A stretch of DNA of 41,122 nucleotides from positions 1 to 41,122 of IMG/VR virus record IMGVR_UViG_3300006793_005398; one strand, 5' to 3'. Positions 1-7,207 of this stretch are shown piece by piece. The stretch comes from a virus. The notes under the pieces are model-generated. The model had not been told where the DNA came from, ran no database searches, and worked only from the letters and a program-made list of their open reading frames with translations. The translations under genes were made by a program, and so were the position numbers. Every line of letters starts with the position of its first letter. Positions within the stretch are counted from its first letter, which is position 1.

Positions 1-411
1 GAACGCAGTAATGTTACTAACACTTGGCATTGCTTTAAATTTATCACTAATACTAGTAGTCATATCATTTGTTGTAGTATCCATCTTTAGTGTAAGCATA
101 CGTGGTAATAACTTAACGCCACCGTACCCATACTCTAATCCGTTGATAGGATTTTTTGCTCTCCACACATGAACACAATCTAAATCGTAACTACTAACTT
201 CGTGATCAAATTTAAAATCGTCTACTATCTGGGCGTCACCATCTACTACCCAAAACATTTTTGTAAAACATTTTTTAGCACCTGCTACGTGTGCTTGGTG
301 AATTCCTTTAACGTCTTTAACACGCTTTGCCATTGGATACTGTTGTTTAAGTTTATCCCAATTACTATCAGCGTTTGCTTCACCGTAACTTATAAAAACA
401 ATATCATACAT
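1..411 (-). CDS. Glycosyltransferase-like protein, GT-A type (C-terminus cut off by window edge)
   Basis: The reverse strand reads open from an ATG at 411 to the window edge, giving 137 residues with no stop, so the C-terminus is missing. The start MYDIVFISYGEAN and the acidic VVDGDAQI stretch (Asp57-Gly-Asp59) look like the nucleotide-sugar/metal site of GT-A glycosyltransferases. It is clearly homologous to the protein at 7204-8088: both have a D-I-(V/I)-F-x-S-Y start, P-x-A-K-R-V, an Ala-His pair, a DGD motif and an N-G-L-x-Y-G-x-G stretch. It overlaps the SGNH-like gene upstream by 8 bases, so the two are probably translationally coupled. Sugar donor and acceptor are unknown. The GT-A assignment rests on these motifs only. 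Confidence 0.72.
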   Translation of the reverse strand, partial: MYDIVFISYGEANADSNWDKLKQQYPMAKRVKDVKGIHQAHVAGAKKCFTKMFWVVDGDAQIVDDFKFDHEVSSYDLDCVHVWRAKNPINGLEYGYGGVKLLPRMLTLKMDTTTNDMTTSISDKFKAMPSVSNITAF

Positions 412-1312
412 GTGGTGCTATCTCGTTAGCTAGTTCCTCTTGTATTGTTCTATCTACATGACAGTTATCTGGGAACATGTCGCTGTTTGTCATAATCTCA
501 ATTACTTTTTCGTACTCGTCAACTATAGTTTTAAACTCTGTATCTTCTCCTTCTGGTATCACAGGAATATTAAGTTCAGGTTTTTGTCTAGCAAACATGC
601 GTAAACTTTCTGCCGCATTTTCTGTTAGGTCTGGTCTGCGTCTACGAACGTTTTCTGCTGTACCCCAACTACTAATTAATGGTACTGGTCTTCCTAATAT
701 TTTATCCATCCACTCACGATGTACATATTTTATAAAAGTGTACTTACTAATATCTTTAGGTAGTTTACCCCAACCTTCAATTACTAACCAAGGTATACCT
801 GTTTGCTCGTAAATTGCTTGTGCGCCATCTAATGCTATTGTAAGTAATTCATCATTTATATCTTTAATGCTATTAGCATTTCTAATTTTATCTTCGCTTT
901 TATCGTAATACTTTTGCAAGTCATATAGTCCTGCTTCATCTGGCCATAAACTTCTTTTTAGATCTCTACAAGGCTCAGTAAGCATCCATATAATTAAATT
1001 AGGTTTGTAAAATACAGGACTAGTAAAACAAGGTGCAAGACCCAATGCTTCTTCAACTTTAAAAATTGCTTCAAAGTTGCCTGATCCACCAAAGGCATAA
1101 TTAGCAGTAGCATGACCCATTTGATCTAAGTTATAACCAAACCCTGGCCATACAACTTGAAAAGGCTTAGGTGCAGTACCTTCTAAGTATTTGTCCTTGT
1201 TCCACGGTTCGTATAGTTCCGGGTGTTTAGGATTTGCACAGGCAGGTCCTGGAATAACAGTTCCCCATTCGCCTAGTGCATTACTATCACCAACAATTAA
1301 AATTTTCTTCAT
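404..1312 (-). CDS. SGNH/GDSL-hydrolase-like protein
   Basis: A 302-residue protein. Its N-terminus MKKILIVGDSNALG has the GDS nucleophile block of SGNH hydrolases (Ser10), and near the C-terminus D282-N-C-H285 fits the family's catalytic DxxH pair. SGNH enzymes add or remove acyl groups on sugars, lipids or peptidoglycan. The middle of this protein is not one I recognise, so the substrate is unknown. The start overlaps the stop of the dehydrogenase gene as ATGA (4 bases), and the stop overlaps the next glycosyltransferase by 8 bases, so all three form one transcription unit. Neighbouring sugar genes make a carbohydrate O-acyl esterase or transferase the most likely role (inference). Confidence 0.7.
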   Translation of the reverse strand: MKKILIVGDSNALGEWGTVIPGPACANPKHPELYEPWNKDKYLEGTAPKPFQVVWPGFGYNLDQMGHATANYAFGGSGNFEAIFKVEEALGLAPCFTSPVFYKPNLIIWMLTEPCRDLKRSLWPDEAGLYDLQKYYDKSEDKIRNANSIKDINDELLTIALDGAQAIYEQTGIPWLVIEGWGKLPKDISKYTFIKYVHREWMDKILGRPVPLISSWGTAENVRRRRPDLTENAAESLRMFARQKPELNIPVIPEGEDTEFKTIVDEYEKVIEIMTNSDMFPDNCHVDRTIQEELANEIAPHV

Positions 1313-2481
1313 CTTGTGTTTCCATAATGGAATACTTCTAACTTTTTAGACTCAAACTCTCTCCAAGGATCAACTACAACACTTCCTTCACTGAGATAAC
1401 AGTAAAGAGTTGGATGTGCCAATAATGCTACGGCTGTGAAAGGACCTTTTTGTGGACTAGCCATTGGATCAACTTCAATACAATGATAGCCTGCTTCTTT
1501 ACAATAATGTCCTACTAACAAACTATAACTTCCGTCAGTATATGGTACTCCTGGTTTATATGCAATGCCATTTAGCAAAATTGGTAAAGAACGCTCCTCA
1601 GCAATCTTAATTAAATAATTTGCCATATTTTTAGCCTGCACTTCTCTTGCATTCATTATAGCATCAAATATGTCATATTGCAACCCCAAGTTTTGAGCCA
1701 TGTAGCGTAGAGCTATATTATCTCTTGGATGACATGCTCCACCATCGCCCATTCCTGCTTTCATATAACTTGGACCCATTATACGCTGATCGCTTTTGGC
1801 AAGTGCATTAGTTACTACATCAACATTAATATGTCCTTGCTTTTCTGCAACATCTTGTATCATATTAACCAATCCAATTTTTGCACTAATAAATGTATTG
1901 TAAAATACTTTGATACATTCGCACTCGTCCCACGTTCCAATTTCATAACGTGGATTGTTTTCCATTATAGTTTTGTAAAAGTCTACTAATTCTTTTGCAT
2001 CACCTGTAATATCTCCATTGTCTGTACCAATCATAATCATTTCAGGATTAACCATATCCCAAGCTACTGTACCCATAGCAATCAAATAAGGATTATAAAC
2101 AAATCTAGTATTAGTTACTAGTGGTGCAAATTCTCTACGTACTGTGCCTGGTAATACTGTACTAATTAATACAAGTAATTGATCTTTATTCATGTGCATG
2201 TTTGCTTCACGTATACAATCAATTACAATGTCGTATCCAAAGTCTTTAGGTTCTAAATGAGCTGTAGGTGCTTTGCCATCATAGTCTGGATGATGTGGAG
2301 TAGGTACTGCAATGAATACAATATTTCTATCCTTAACAGCCTCTTTGATACTAGAACAAACTGTTACTTTGTCGCTCTTAACATTAACAACATCATACCC
2401 TGTTACATCATGACCTTTTTCGGCAATGACTTCTGCACAAGGTAACCCCAGTTTTCCTATACCAATAAATCCAATCTTCAC
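1309..2481 (-). CDS. UDP-glucose/GDP-mannose dehydrogenase family protein
   Basis: NAD-dependent nucleotide-sugar dehydrogenase, expected to oxidise C6 of a UDP- or GDP-sugar to a uronic acid. Visible motifs, numbered from the GTG start: Rossmann GxGxxG at residues 7-12, FIAVPTP near 56, STVLPGT near 107, ECIKVFYNT near 188, and the catalytic cysteine block GGACHPRD with Cys250 and the Asp that follows. The C-terminal domain has GIAYKPG. The Arg usual in the family's DDxRxSP motif is not seen; the region reads TDGSYSL. I prefer the GTG at 2481 because GGAG lies six bases before it; a TTG at 2493 would add four residues, but the SD would then lie inside the coding sequence. It is the first gene of the leftward unit. 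Confidence 0.85.
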   Translation of the reverse strand: MKIGFIGIGKLGLPCAEVIAEKGHDVTGYDVVNVKSDKVTVCSSIKEAVKDRNIVFIAVPTPHHPDYDGKAPTAHLEPKDFGYDIVIDCIREANMHMNKDQLLVLISTVLPGTVRREFAPLVTNTRFVYNPYLIAMGTVAWDMVNPEMIMIGTDNGDITGDAKELVDFYKTIMENNPRYEIGTWDECECIKVFYNTFISAKIGLVNMIQDVAEKQGHINVDVVTNALAKSDQRIMGPSYMKAGMGDGGACHPRDNIALRYMAQNLGLQYDIFDAIMNAREVQAKNMANYLIKIAEERSLPILLNGIAYKPGVPYTDGSYSLLVGHYCKEAGYHCIEVDPMASPQKGPFTAVALLAHPTLYCYLSEGSVVVDPWREFESKKLEVFHYGNTR

Positions 2482-2507
2482 TATGATCTCCAATCATTAT
2501 ATACGTA

Positions 2508-2515
2508 CATAAATA
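2508..2515 (+). promoter_or_regulatory. Late-promoter-like octamer CATAAATA (rightward)
   Basis: CATAAATA differs by one base from the T4 late promoter TATAAATA and ends 27 bases before the ATG at 2543, leaving a short leader. It forms the left arm of a perfect inverted repeat whose right arm is the equivalent octamer for the leftward gene. Confidence 0.5.
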
Positions 2516-2521
2516 TAGTAG

Positions 2522-2529
2522 TATTTATG
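2522..2529 (-). promoter_or_regulatory. Late-promoter-like octamer CATAAATA (leftward)
   Basis: On the minus strand this reads CATAAATA, 40 bases upstream of the GTG at 2481. It would drive the dehydrogenase, SGNH and glycosyltransferase unit. With the arm at 2508-2515 it forms a 22-base inverted repeat with 8-base arms and the spacer TAGTAG, so the two putative promoters face each other and their start sites would nearly coincide. Confidence 0.5.
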
Positions 2530-2542
2530 GAAAGTTAAACAC

Positions 2543-3829
2543 ATGAAGTTAATTCAAGACTCTATTGCAAAGAACGATTATGTAGCTCGACCGCATACTA
2601 CGCAGTCTATTGAAAAATTAAAAGAAGCTATTAGTGCCGGAAAACACAAGTTAATTGATGTAAGTGCAATACATTGTTTAATTCAGTATCCTGATTGGCA
2701 TACTGATCTTAACTTGTTTAGATTTGTAAAACCCAAAGCATTAAAACAATTAAAAAACGATCCAAAGTGTTTTTTCCTTTTTGATACAAGTACAGAAGGC
2801 TTTAGTACAATACACGATGTTCCATACTTTGATGTGTTATATTATAGTTGCGAACAAGCAGGTGTTGATCCTGAAAAAGTTATATTTTTTAGTTCGAACA
2901 TGTATGATGAAACTAATATTGTACGTTTTAATATGGAACACAATAAACAAAAATCTATTAAGGTTGTTACGTTTAATAACTTTGAATCAATGCTGTTTGG
3001 TATAGCTGGTGCTCAAAGTATTGGCGATAGTGTACAACAACAGATTGACGGCGAGACTTGTGACCAGTATGTTGAAAGACGCATGAAACAAGAAAAACAA
3101 GAAGTTGCACAACGCTATAAGGGTAAAATATTTTTAAGTTTAAGTCGTGTTAATAGACCGCACCGTACATTGAGTGCTTACGAAATTTTTCATAGTGATT
3201 TATTTTATCACGGATTAGTAAGTCATGATTTATTTAAAAAGAAAACATTAAAACATTGGCATAGTTATCAAATGCCAACTGGTTGTAATATATCAGGAAG
3301 TGATATTAAAAAGTGGCAGAAGAATGTTCTTCCGCTTACAATAGACACTGATGACTTTGTAACTAATCATGCTATGAATCTAAGTAGTTACTTGCACCAA
3401 CAAACATTGTTTCAAATAGTAAACGAAACGTTTGCAGAAAATTGGCAGGGAACTAGTTTGTTCTGGAGTGAAAAAACTTTTAGAAGTATATATCACTTAC
3501 AACCTTTCTTAATATTTGGACAACGACATGCTAATCTAAAACTACAAGATTACGGCTATAAGATCTTTGATAACAACTTTGATTATAGCTTTGACGAAGA
3601 ACACGATACATATAAGCGTTGGTCTAAACTTAGAGTAGAAGTTGAAAAACATGTAAATAGAATATCAGCTTTGCCTATTACTCATCAGATTGACTGGCGT
3701 TGGCGACAAGCTGATCTACTAGCACACAACTTAAAAACAATGGTAGACGAGAATCATACTAAGAGTCAAATGACCGGCTTAGTTAAATACATGGTAGAGA
3801 AAATAAATGAGCAAGAAACTAATACATAA
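2543..3829 (+). CDS. Glycosyltransferase-like protein with EKTF motif (function unproven)
   Basis: A 428-residue protein, one of only two plus-strand genes in the window. The N-terminal 190 residues are unfamiliar. The C-terminal half contains F-L-S-L-S-R-V-N-R-P-H-R-T (residues 197-209), then W-S-E-K-T-F-R-S-I (308-316) followed by QPFLIFG and a D-Y-G-Y-K-I-F stretch. An Asn/Arg-rich HR block followed by an EKT-F-x-x-I/PF block is a pattern in uncharacterised phage, giant-virus and bacterial proteins, and resembles the E-K-x-x-x-(A/P) donor-site block of fucosyltransferase-like GT-B enzymes. That link is inference. It overlaps the downstream SGNH gene by 23 bases, which places it in a sugar-modification pair. 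Confidence 0.5.
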   Translation: MKLIQDSIAKNDYVARPHTTQSIEKLKEAISAGKHKLIDVSAIHCLIQYPDWHTDLNLFRFVKPKALKQLKNDPKCFFLFDTSTEGFSTIHDVPYFDVLYYSCEQAGVDPEKVIFFSSNMYDETNIVRFNMEHNKQKSIKVVTFNNFESMLFGIAGAQSIGDSVQQQIDGETCDQYVERRMKQEKQEVAQRYKGKIFLSLSRVNRPHRTLSAYEIFHSDLFYHGLVSHDLFKKKTLKHWHSYQMPTGCNISGSDIKKWQKNVLPLTIDTDDFVTNHAMNLSSYLHQQTLFQIVNETFAENWQGTSLFWSEKTFRSIYHLQPFLIFGQRHANLKLQDYGYKIFDNNFDYSFDEEHDTYKRWSKLRVEVEKHVNRISALPITHQIDWRWRQADLLAHNLKTMVDENHTKSQMTGLVKYMVEKINEQETNT

Positions 3830-4679
3830 TACTCCACGGAGAATTTTTACCTTTGGTTGTAGCTTTACAGGTTATCAATGGGGTACATGGGCTAATATTT
3901 TAGGTGTAGAATTTCCTGAAGCGGAGTTTAGAAACTTTGGTCGCAGTGGTGCAGGTAATCAGTATATACACAACATGATTATGCAGGCTGATAATGTATA
4001 CAACTTTACACACGAGGATCTAGTTATTGTACAATGGACTAATGTATGTAGAGAAGATAGATATCTACCTGAAAAAGACGGATGGCTAGTACCTGGTAAT
4101 ATATTTTCACAAGGTGACTATAATCAAAACTTTATTGAAAACTACTTTAGCGAGTTTGGATCGTATGTTAGAGATTTTGCACTAATTAAAAGTGCCCACC
4201 AATTACTTAAACATCGTTGCAATCATCATATGATTAAGATGTTAGATTTTGAATATTCAAATCAATGGGAATTAAAACCAAACCCAGACTTAAATTTACA
4301 AACACTTACACATATGTATGAAGAAAGTATAGGTCAAATACTACCTAGCTTTTATGCTACGCTGTGGAATAATAACTTAGAAGCTAAATTAGCAAAAGAT
4401 AAAAAAATTGTACATAAACTTTTCCATGACGGACATCCTACTCCACTCGAACACTACGACTACTTAAAGACAGTATTCAAACATGACTGGAGTGATAAAA
4501 CTGACAAAGTAGTAGGTGCCACACAAAAGAAATGGGTTAAATTAATGACAAGTGCATGTTTGGGTCAGCCTGGACAGGGCTTTAGCTTGTATGAAATGAA
4601 ACAGCGTTGGTTGGATATGTTAAAGTACGAAACTATTATGCGTCCTAATACGCAAATTAATCCGTTAATACGTCAATAA
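3807..4679 (+). CDS. SGNH-hydrolase-like protein
   Basis: A 290-residue protein with the family blocks in order: F-G-C-S-F-T (Ser19 nucleophile), N-F-G-R-S-G-A-G-N-Q (block II, oxyanion Gly), V-I-V-Q-W-T-N-V-C-R (block III, Asn79), and H-D-G-H-P-T-P-L-E-H near residues 207-215, carrying the Asp/His pair. It is not a close relative of the SGNH protein at 404-1312: spacing and block sequences differ and it lies on the opposite strand. An ATG at 3807 preceded by AGAGAAAATAA was chosen; it overlaps the gene before by 23 bases. Its 3' end overlaps the convergent radical SAM gene by 23 bases. Substrate is unknown; O-acyl chemistry on a glycan is the likely role. Confidence 0.72.
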   Translation: MSKKLIHNTPRRIFTFGCSFTGYQWGTWANILGVEFPEAEFRNFGRSGAGNQYIHNMIMQADNVYNFTHEDLVIVQWTNVCREDRYLPEKDGWLVPGNIFSQGDYNQNFIENYFSEFGSYVRDFALIKSAHQLLKHRCNHHMIKMLDFEYSNQWELKPNPDLNLQTLTHMYEESIGQILPSFYATLWNNNLEAKLAKDKKIVHKLFHDGHPTPLEHYDYLKTVFKHDWSDKTDKVVGATQKKWVKLMTSACLGQPGQGFSLYEMKQRWLDMLKYETIMRPNTQINPLIRQ

Positions 4680-5850
4680 GTTCTGGAAACGTTTCGTCAA
4701 AAGAACGATTACGTATTTTATCAAAATACATATTTTTAGATTTAAACAAATCATTTGCACTTTGGTCAAATGTTGACTTTTGCAAGTAATCAATAACACC
4801 ATTTACATATCTTAAATGTTCTGTATGCGTTACTGTATTTGCGTATGCTTGTAACTTATCTATTGCTGTGTGTCTTTGTTCATCTGTTAGTGCATTAAAA
4901 CTATAATGATTAGGTTCAACAATATTATAAAGCGTACTATTGTTTACATCAAATCCTTTACCAGACATGTATTCTAAAAAGTCTACAAGTGTTAGTACAT
5001 TAAATGCACTTACTACACAATTAAAACTAATAATTACATGCGGACTTTCTTCTTTAATAATTTTTAAGTTCTGTTCTATAGTTGGCCAGTCAGTACCTTC
5101 TCTAATATACTCACCTCTGTTTCCATAGCCGTCAATACTTGCACGTACTTCAACGTGTTTAAAATTATTCCAATACTCTGTAATACTTTTCTTCTTAAAA
5201 AATAAATTACTTAAATTACTATTATATTGCAGTACAGCATCAGTCTTTTTATTTTCAATTAAATAATCTAAAATATCATAATGCTTATCTGTAATAAGAG
5301 GCTCACCTCCTGCAAAATAATAATCTTGAATACCTTTGAGGTATGGCTTAAACTGTTCGAAAAGGTTATCGTTGTTGTCGCCGCCTGCAAAAATGTATAC
5401 AGGTTTATTTTCACCTTGCTTGTTATCTTCTACAGCCCATGTAGAACTGTAAGTACTACTACAGGTTCTGCATTTAAAATTACAAATATTACTCCAACGC
5501 ACATCAAAGTATAACAACTTCATTATATCTAACGAACCGTCAAAATTGGTTTCGTCTTTTATACTAATATGCTGTGCAAATCTATTATTTTGTGCAATTC
5601 TATTGCTTTCTAAACCTGCTTCTTCGTGCTTCCAACATTGTGTACACGCACTAGGCTTTTCGTTGTTTAATAATGCAAGTCTTAATTTTTTATATTCTTC
5701 ACTATTCCATATTTCTTCAATAGTGTTATTACGTGTGTTACCAAGAGGTTGTCGCCAATCGCCTATACAACAAGGAAGTACGTTGCCGTCTGGATTAGCA
5801 TAGAAATGAATCCAAGGAAGTATGCAAAATGTATTACTTTCCGCAGTCAT
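4657..5850 (-). CDS. Radical SAM protein, twitch/SPASM type (second of a pair)
   Basis: A 397-residue protein. The radical SAM cluster motif C-N-F-K-C-R-T-C gives Cys123, Cys127 and Cys130 (CX3CX2C), followed by Y-F-A-G-G-E-P-L at 178-185, the SAM-binding GGEP. The N-terminus has extra cysteines (Cys9, Cys27, Cys28, Cys69, Cys72) in FCILPW and CTQCWKHE, arranged like the auxiliary-cluster segments of twitch/SPASM proteins but placed before the core. The C-terminus ends in the SFDETFPEL block that its neighbour also has. The start overlaps the upstream radical SAM gene by 17 bases and has AAGG eight bases before. Substrate is unknown: peptide modification or sugar radical chemistry are both possible, and the glycosyltransferase neighbours favour sugars only weakly. 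Confidence 0.85.
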   Translation of the reverse strand: MTAESNTFCILPWIHFYANPDGNVLPCCIGDWRQPLGNTRNNTIEEIWNSEEYKKLRLALLNNEKPSACTQCWKHEEAGLESNRIAQNNRFAQHISIKDETNFDGSLDIMKLLYFDVRWSNICNFKCRTCSSTYSSTWAVEDNKQGENKPVYIFAGGDNNDNLFEQFKPYLKGIQDYYFAGGEPLITDKHYDILDYLIENKKTDAVLQYNSNLSNLFFKKKSITEYWNNFKHVEVRASIDGYGNRGEYIREGTDWPTIEQNLKIIKEESPHVIISFNCVVSAFNVLTLVDFLEYMSGKGFDVNNSTLYNIVEPNHYSFNALTDEQRHTAIDKLQAYANTVTHTEHLRYVNGVIDYLQKSTFDQSANDLFKSKNMYFDKIRNRSFDETFPELIDVLTD

Positions 5851-7207
5851 TATAAAAGCCTTCTAGTTCTGGAAACGTTTCTACTAAGTTACAATTACGT
5901 CTACGGTCAAATTCTTTGAACCAGTTGTGAAAATCTCTACGTGCTTGTTCTAGTTTACGTGGTTCATAATGTGTTGTACGCATATACTCTACTACACGCT
6001 TAAACTTTTCATATTCTAATCCTGTAAACTTAGTACGATCGTTGTCGTCTTGGTTGTCTTTAATAAACTGTAAATGTTTTTCCATATATGGCATGAATTC
6101 TTCTTTAGGTAAAATGTTCATGTCATATATACTTGGTTCTTTTAAATGAGGTGTGTCAAATCTAACACGTTGCCATTGTGTGGCATTGTCATCACTATTG
6201 TATTTTGTACGCCACTCTAGTATTTTTTCTAATAGTTGCGTAAAACTAGTTACACCAAATATATTAAATGTAATCATAAATGTTACAGGCCAGTTTGTAT
6301 TGCTTAGATAGTAATCTAAGTTTTGTTCCCATAACTTAATGTCTAAACCAGTACGGGCATATTCAGCTCTTGGTCCCCAAGTATCAATACTAGTGTACAA
6401 TTTAAAACTTTTAATCTTACCTTCTGCTTTTAAACGCTTAACTGTTTCAGTTAGCTTTTCAACTAGCTTAGGCTTAACACCCATGTTACTGTTTACTTCA
6501 ATTTGTATGTGTGGCTTAGGATCGTTGTCTAACTTTTCTAACAGTTTCCAAAAACTTTTATGCATTAACGGCTCGCCGCCTGTAATACGCAAAATGTTTA
6601 GTGTCTTACTAAGTTCAGGCCACCATTCCCAGAACGCTTTTACGTATGGATTAGTATCTTCGTCCTTTTGTACTTCAAACCAATCAATGTCTTGCCTATG
6701 TGTGCTTGACATGTCGTATGGTCCATGTTGTTTTATTTCGTTCCAGTACCTACTAGAGGCTTTAGGATGACAGTATCCACACTTGAAATTACATTCATTA
6801 CTAAAACTAATTTCAATATACTCAGGATTTACGTTAAAATCCGCCCCTTTTTGTTTTATTTCCGCTACTCTTTCGGGTGTGTATATACTTGCTGTTTTAA
6901 TATGCCTATCACTTATAAAGTCTTTACCCATTGCTTCAATTTTCCAACAGTAACTACAACCGTCTGGTTTATCTCCACATAGCATTTGTTTACGTTGTTC
7001 TTTTTTCTCAATAGTGTTGTGTAACGCACTAGGATTGCCTTCTAATTCTTCTAAAGGAATCTTATGTGGAGCAGGATGGTAACAACTATGCGTTTCTCCT
7101 GTTGCAAGATAGATAGTTGTGTGATGCCATTTTGCTAAACAGAATGTTGGAGAGGTTTCACTCTCAATTTTAGGCATTACTGTCTTAATTTTTTCTAGTT
7201 CATTCAT
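5834..7207 (-). CDS. Radical SAM protein, twitch/SPASM type (first of a pair)
   Basis: A 457-residue protein. The core motif C-N-F-K-C-G-Y-C gives Cys139, Cys143 and Cys146, and L-R-I-T-G-G-E-P-L at 206-214 is the SAM-binding loop. N-terminal cysteines 23, 42, 77, 84 and 87 (FCLAKW, SCYHP, CSYCWK) match the layout of its downstream partner, and both end with (V/D)-E-T-F-P-E-L, so the two are paralogues. About 60 residues longer than the partner, mostly between the N-terminal cysteines and the core and around 150-200. The ATG overlaps the upstream glycosyltransferase stop as ATGA. Similar twitch-type radical SAM proteins are familiar from marine phage genomes; no substrate is established. Confidence 0.85.
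   Translation of the reverse strand: MNELEKIKTVMPKIESETSPTFCLAKWHHTTIYLATGETHSCYHPAPHKIPLEELEGNPSALHNTIEKKEQRKQMLCGDKPDGCSYCWKIEAMGKDFISDRHIKTASIYTPERVAEIKQKGADFNVNPEYIEISFSNECNFKCGYCHPKASSRYWNEIKQHGPYDMSSTHRQDIDWFEVQKDEDTNPYVKAFWEWWPELSKTLNILRITGGEPLMHKSFWKLLEKLDNDPKPHIQIEVNSNMGVKPKLVEKLTETVKRLKAEGKIKSFKLYTSIDTWGPRAEYARTGLDIKLWEQNLDYYLSNTNWPVTFMITFNIFGVTSFTQLLEKILEWRTKYNSDDNATQWQRVRFDTPHLKEPSIYDMNILPKEEFMPYMEKHLQFIKDNQDDNDRTKFTGLEYEKFKRVVEYMRTTHYEPRKLEQARRDFHNWFKEFDRRRNCNLVETFPELEGFYNDCGK

Noticed and set aside
2481-2493. TTG at 2493 as the start of the dehydrogenase.
   Set aside because: It would place the ribosome site GGAG inside the coding region; the GTG at 2481 has GGAG at the expected distance and gives a standard MKIGFIG N-terminus.
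4640-4700. A bidirectional terminator between the convergent SGNH and radical SAM genes.
   Set aside because: The coding regions overlap and no GC-rich stem followed by a T-run was found.
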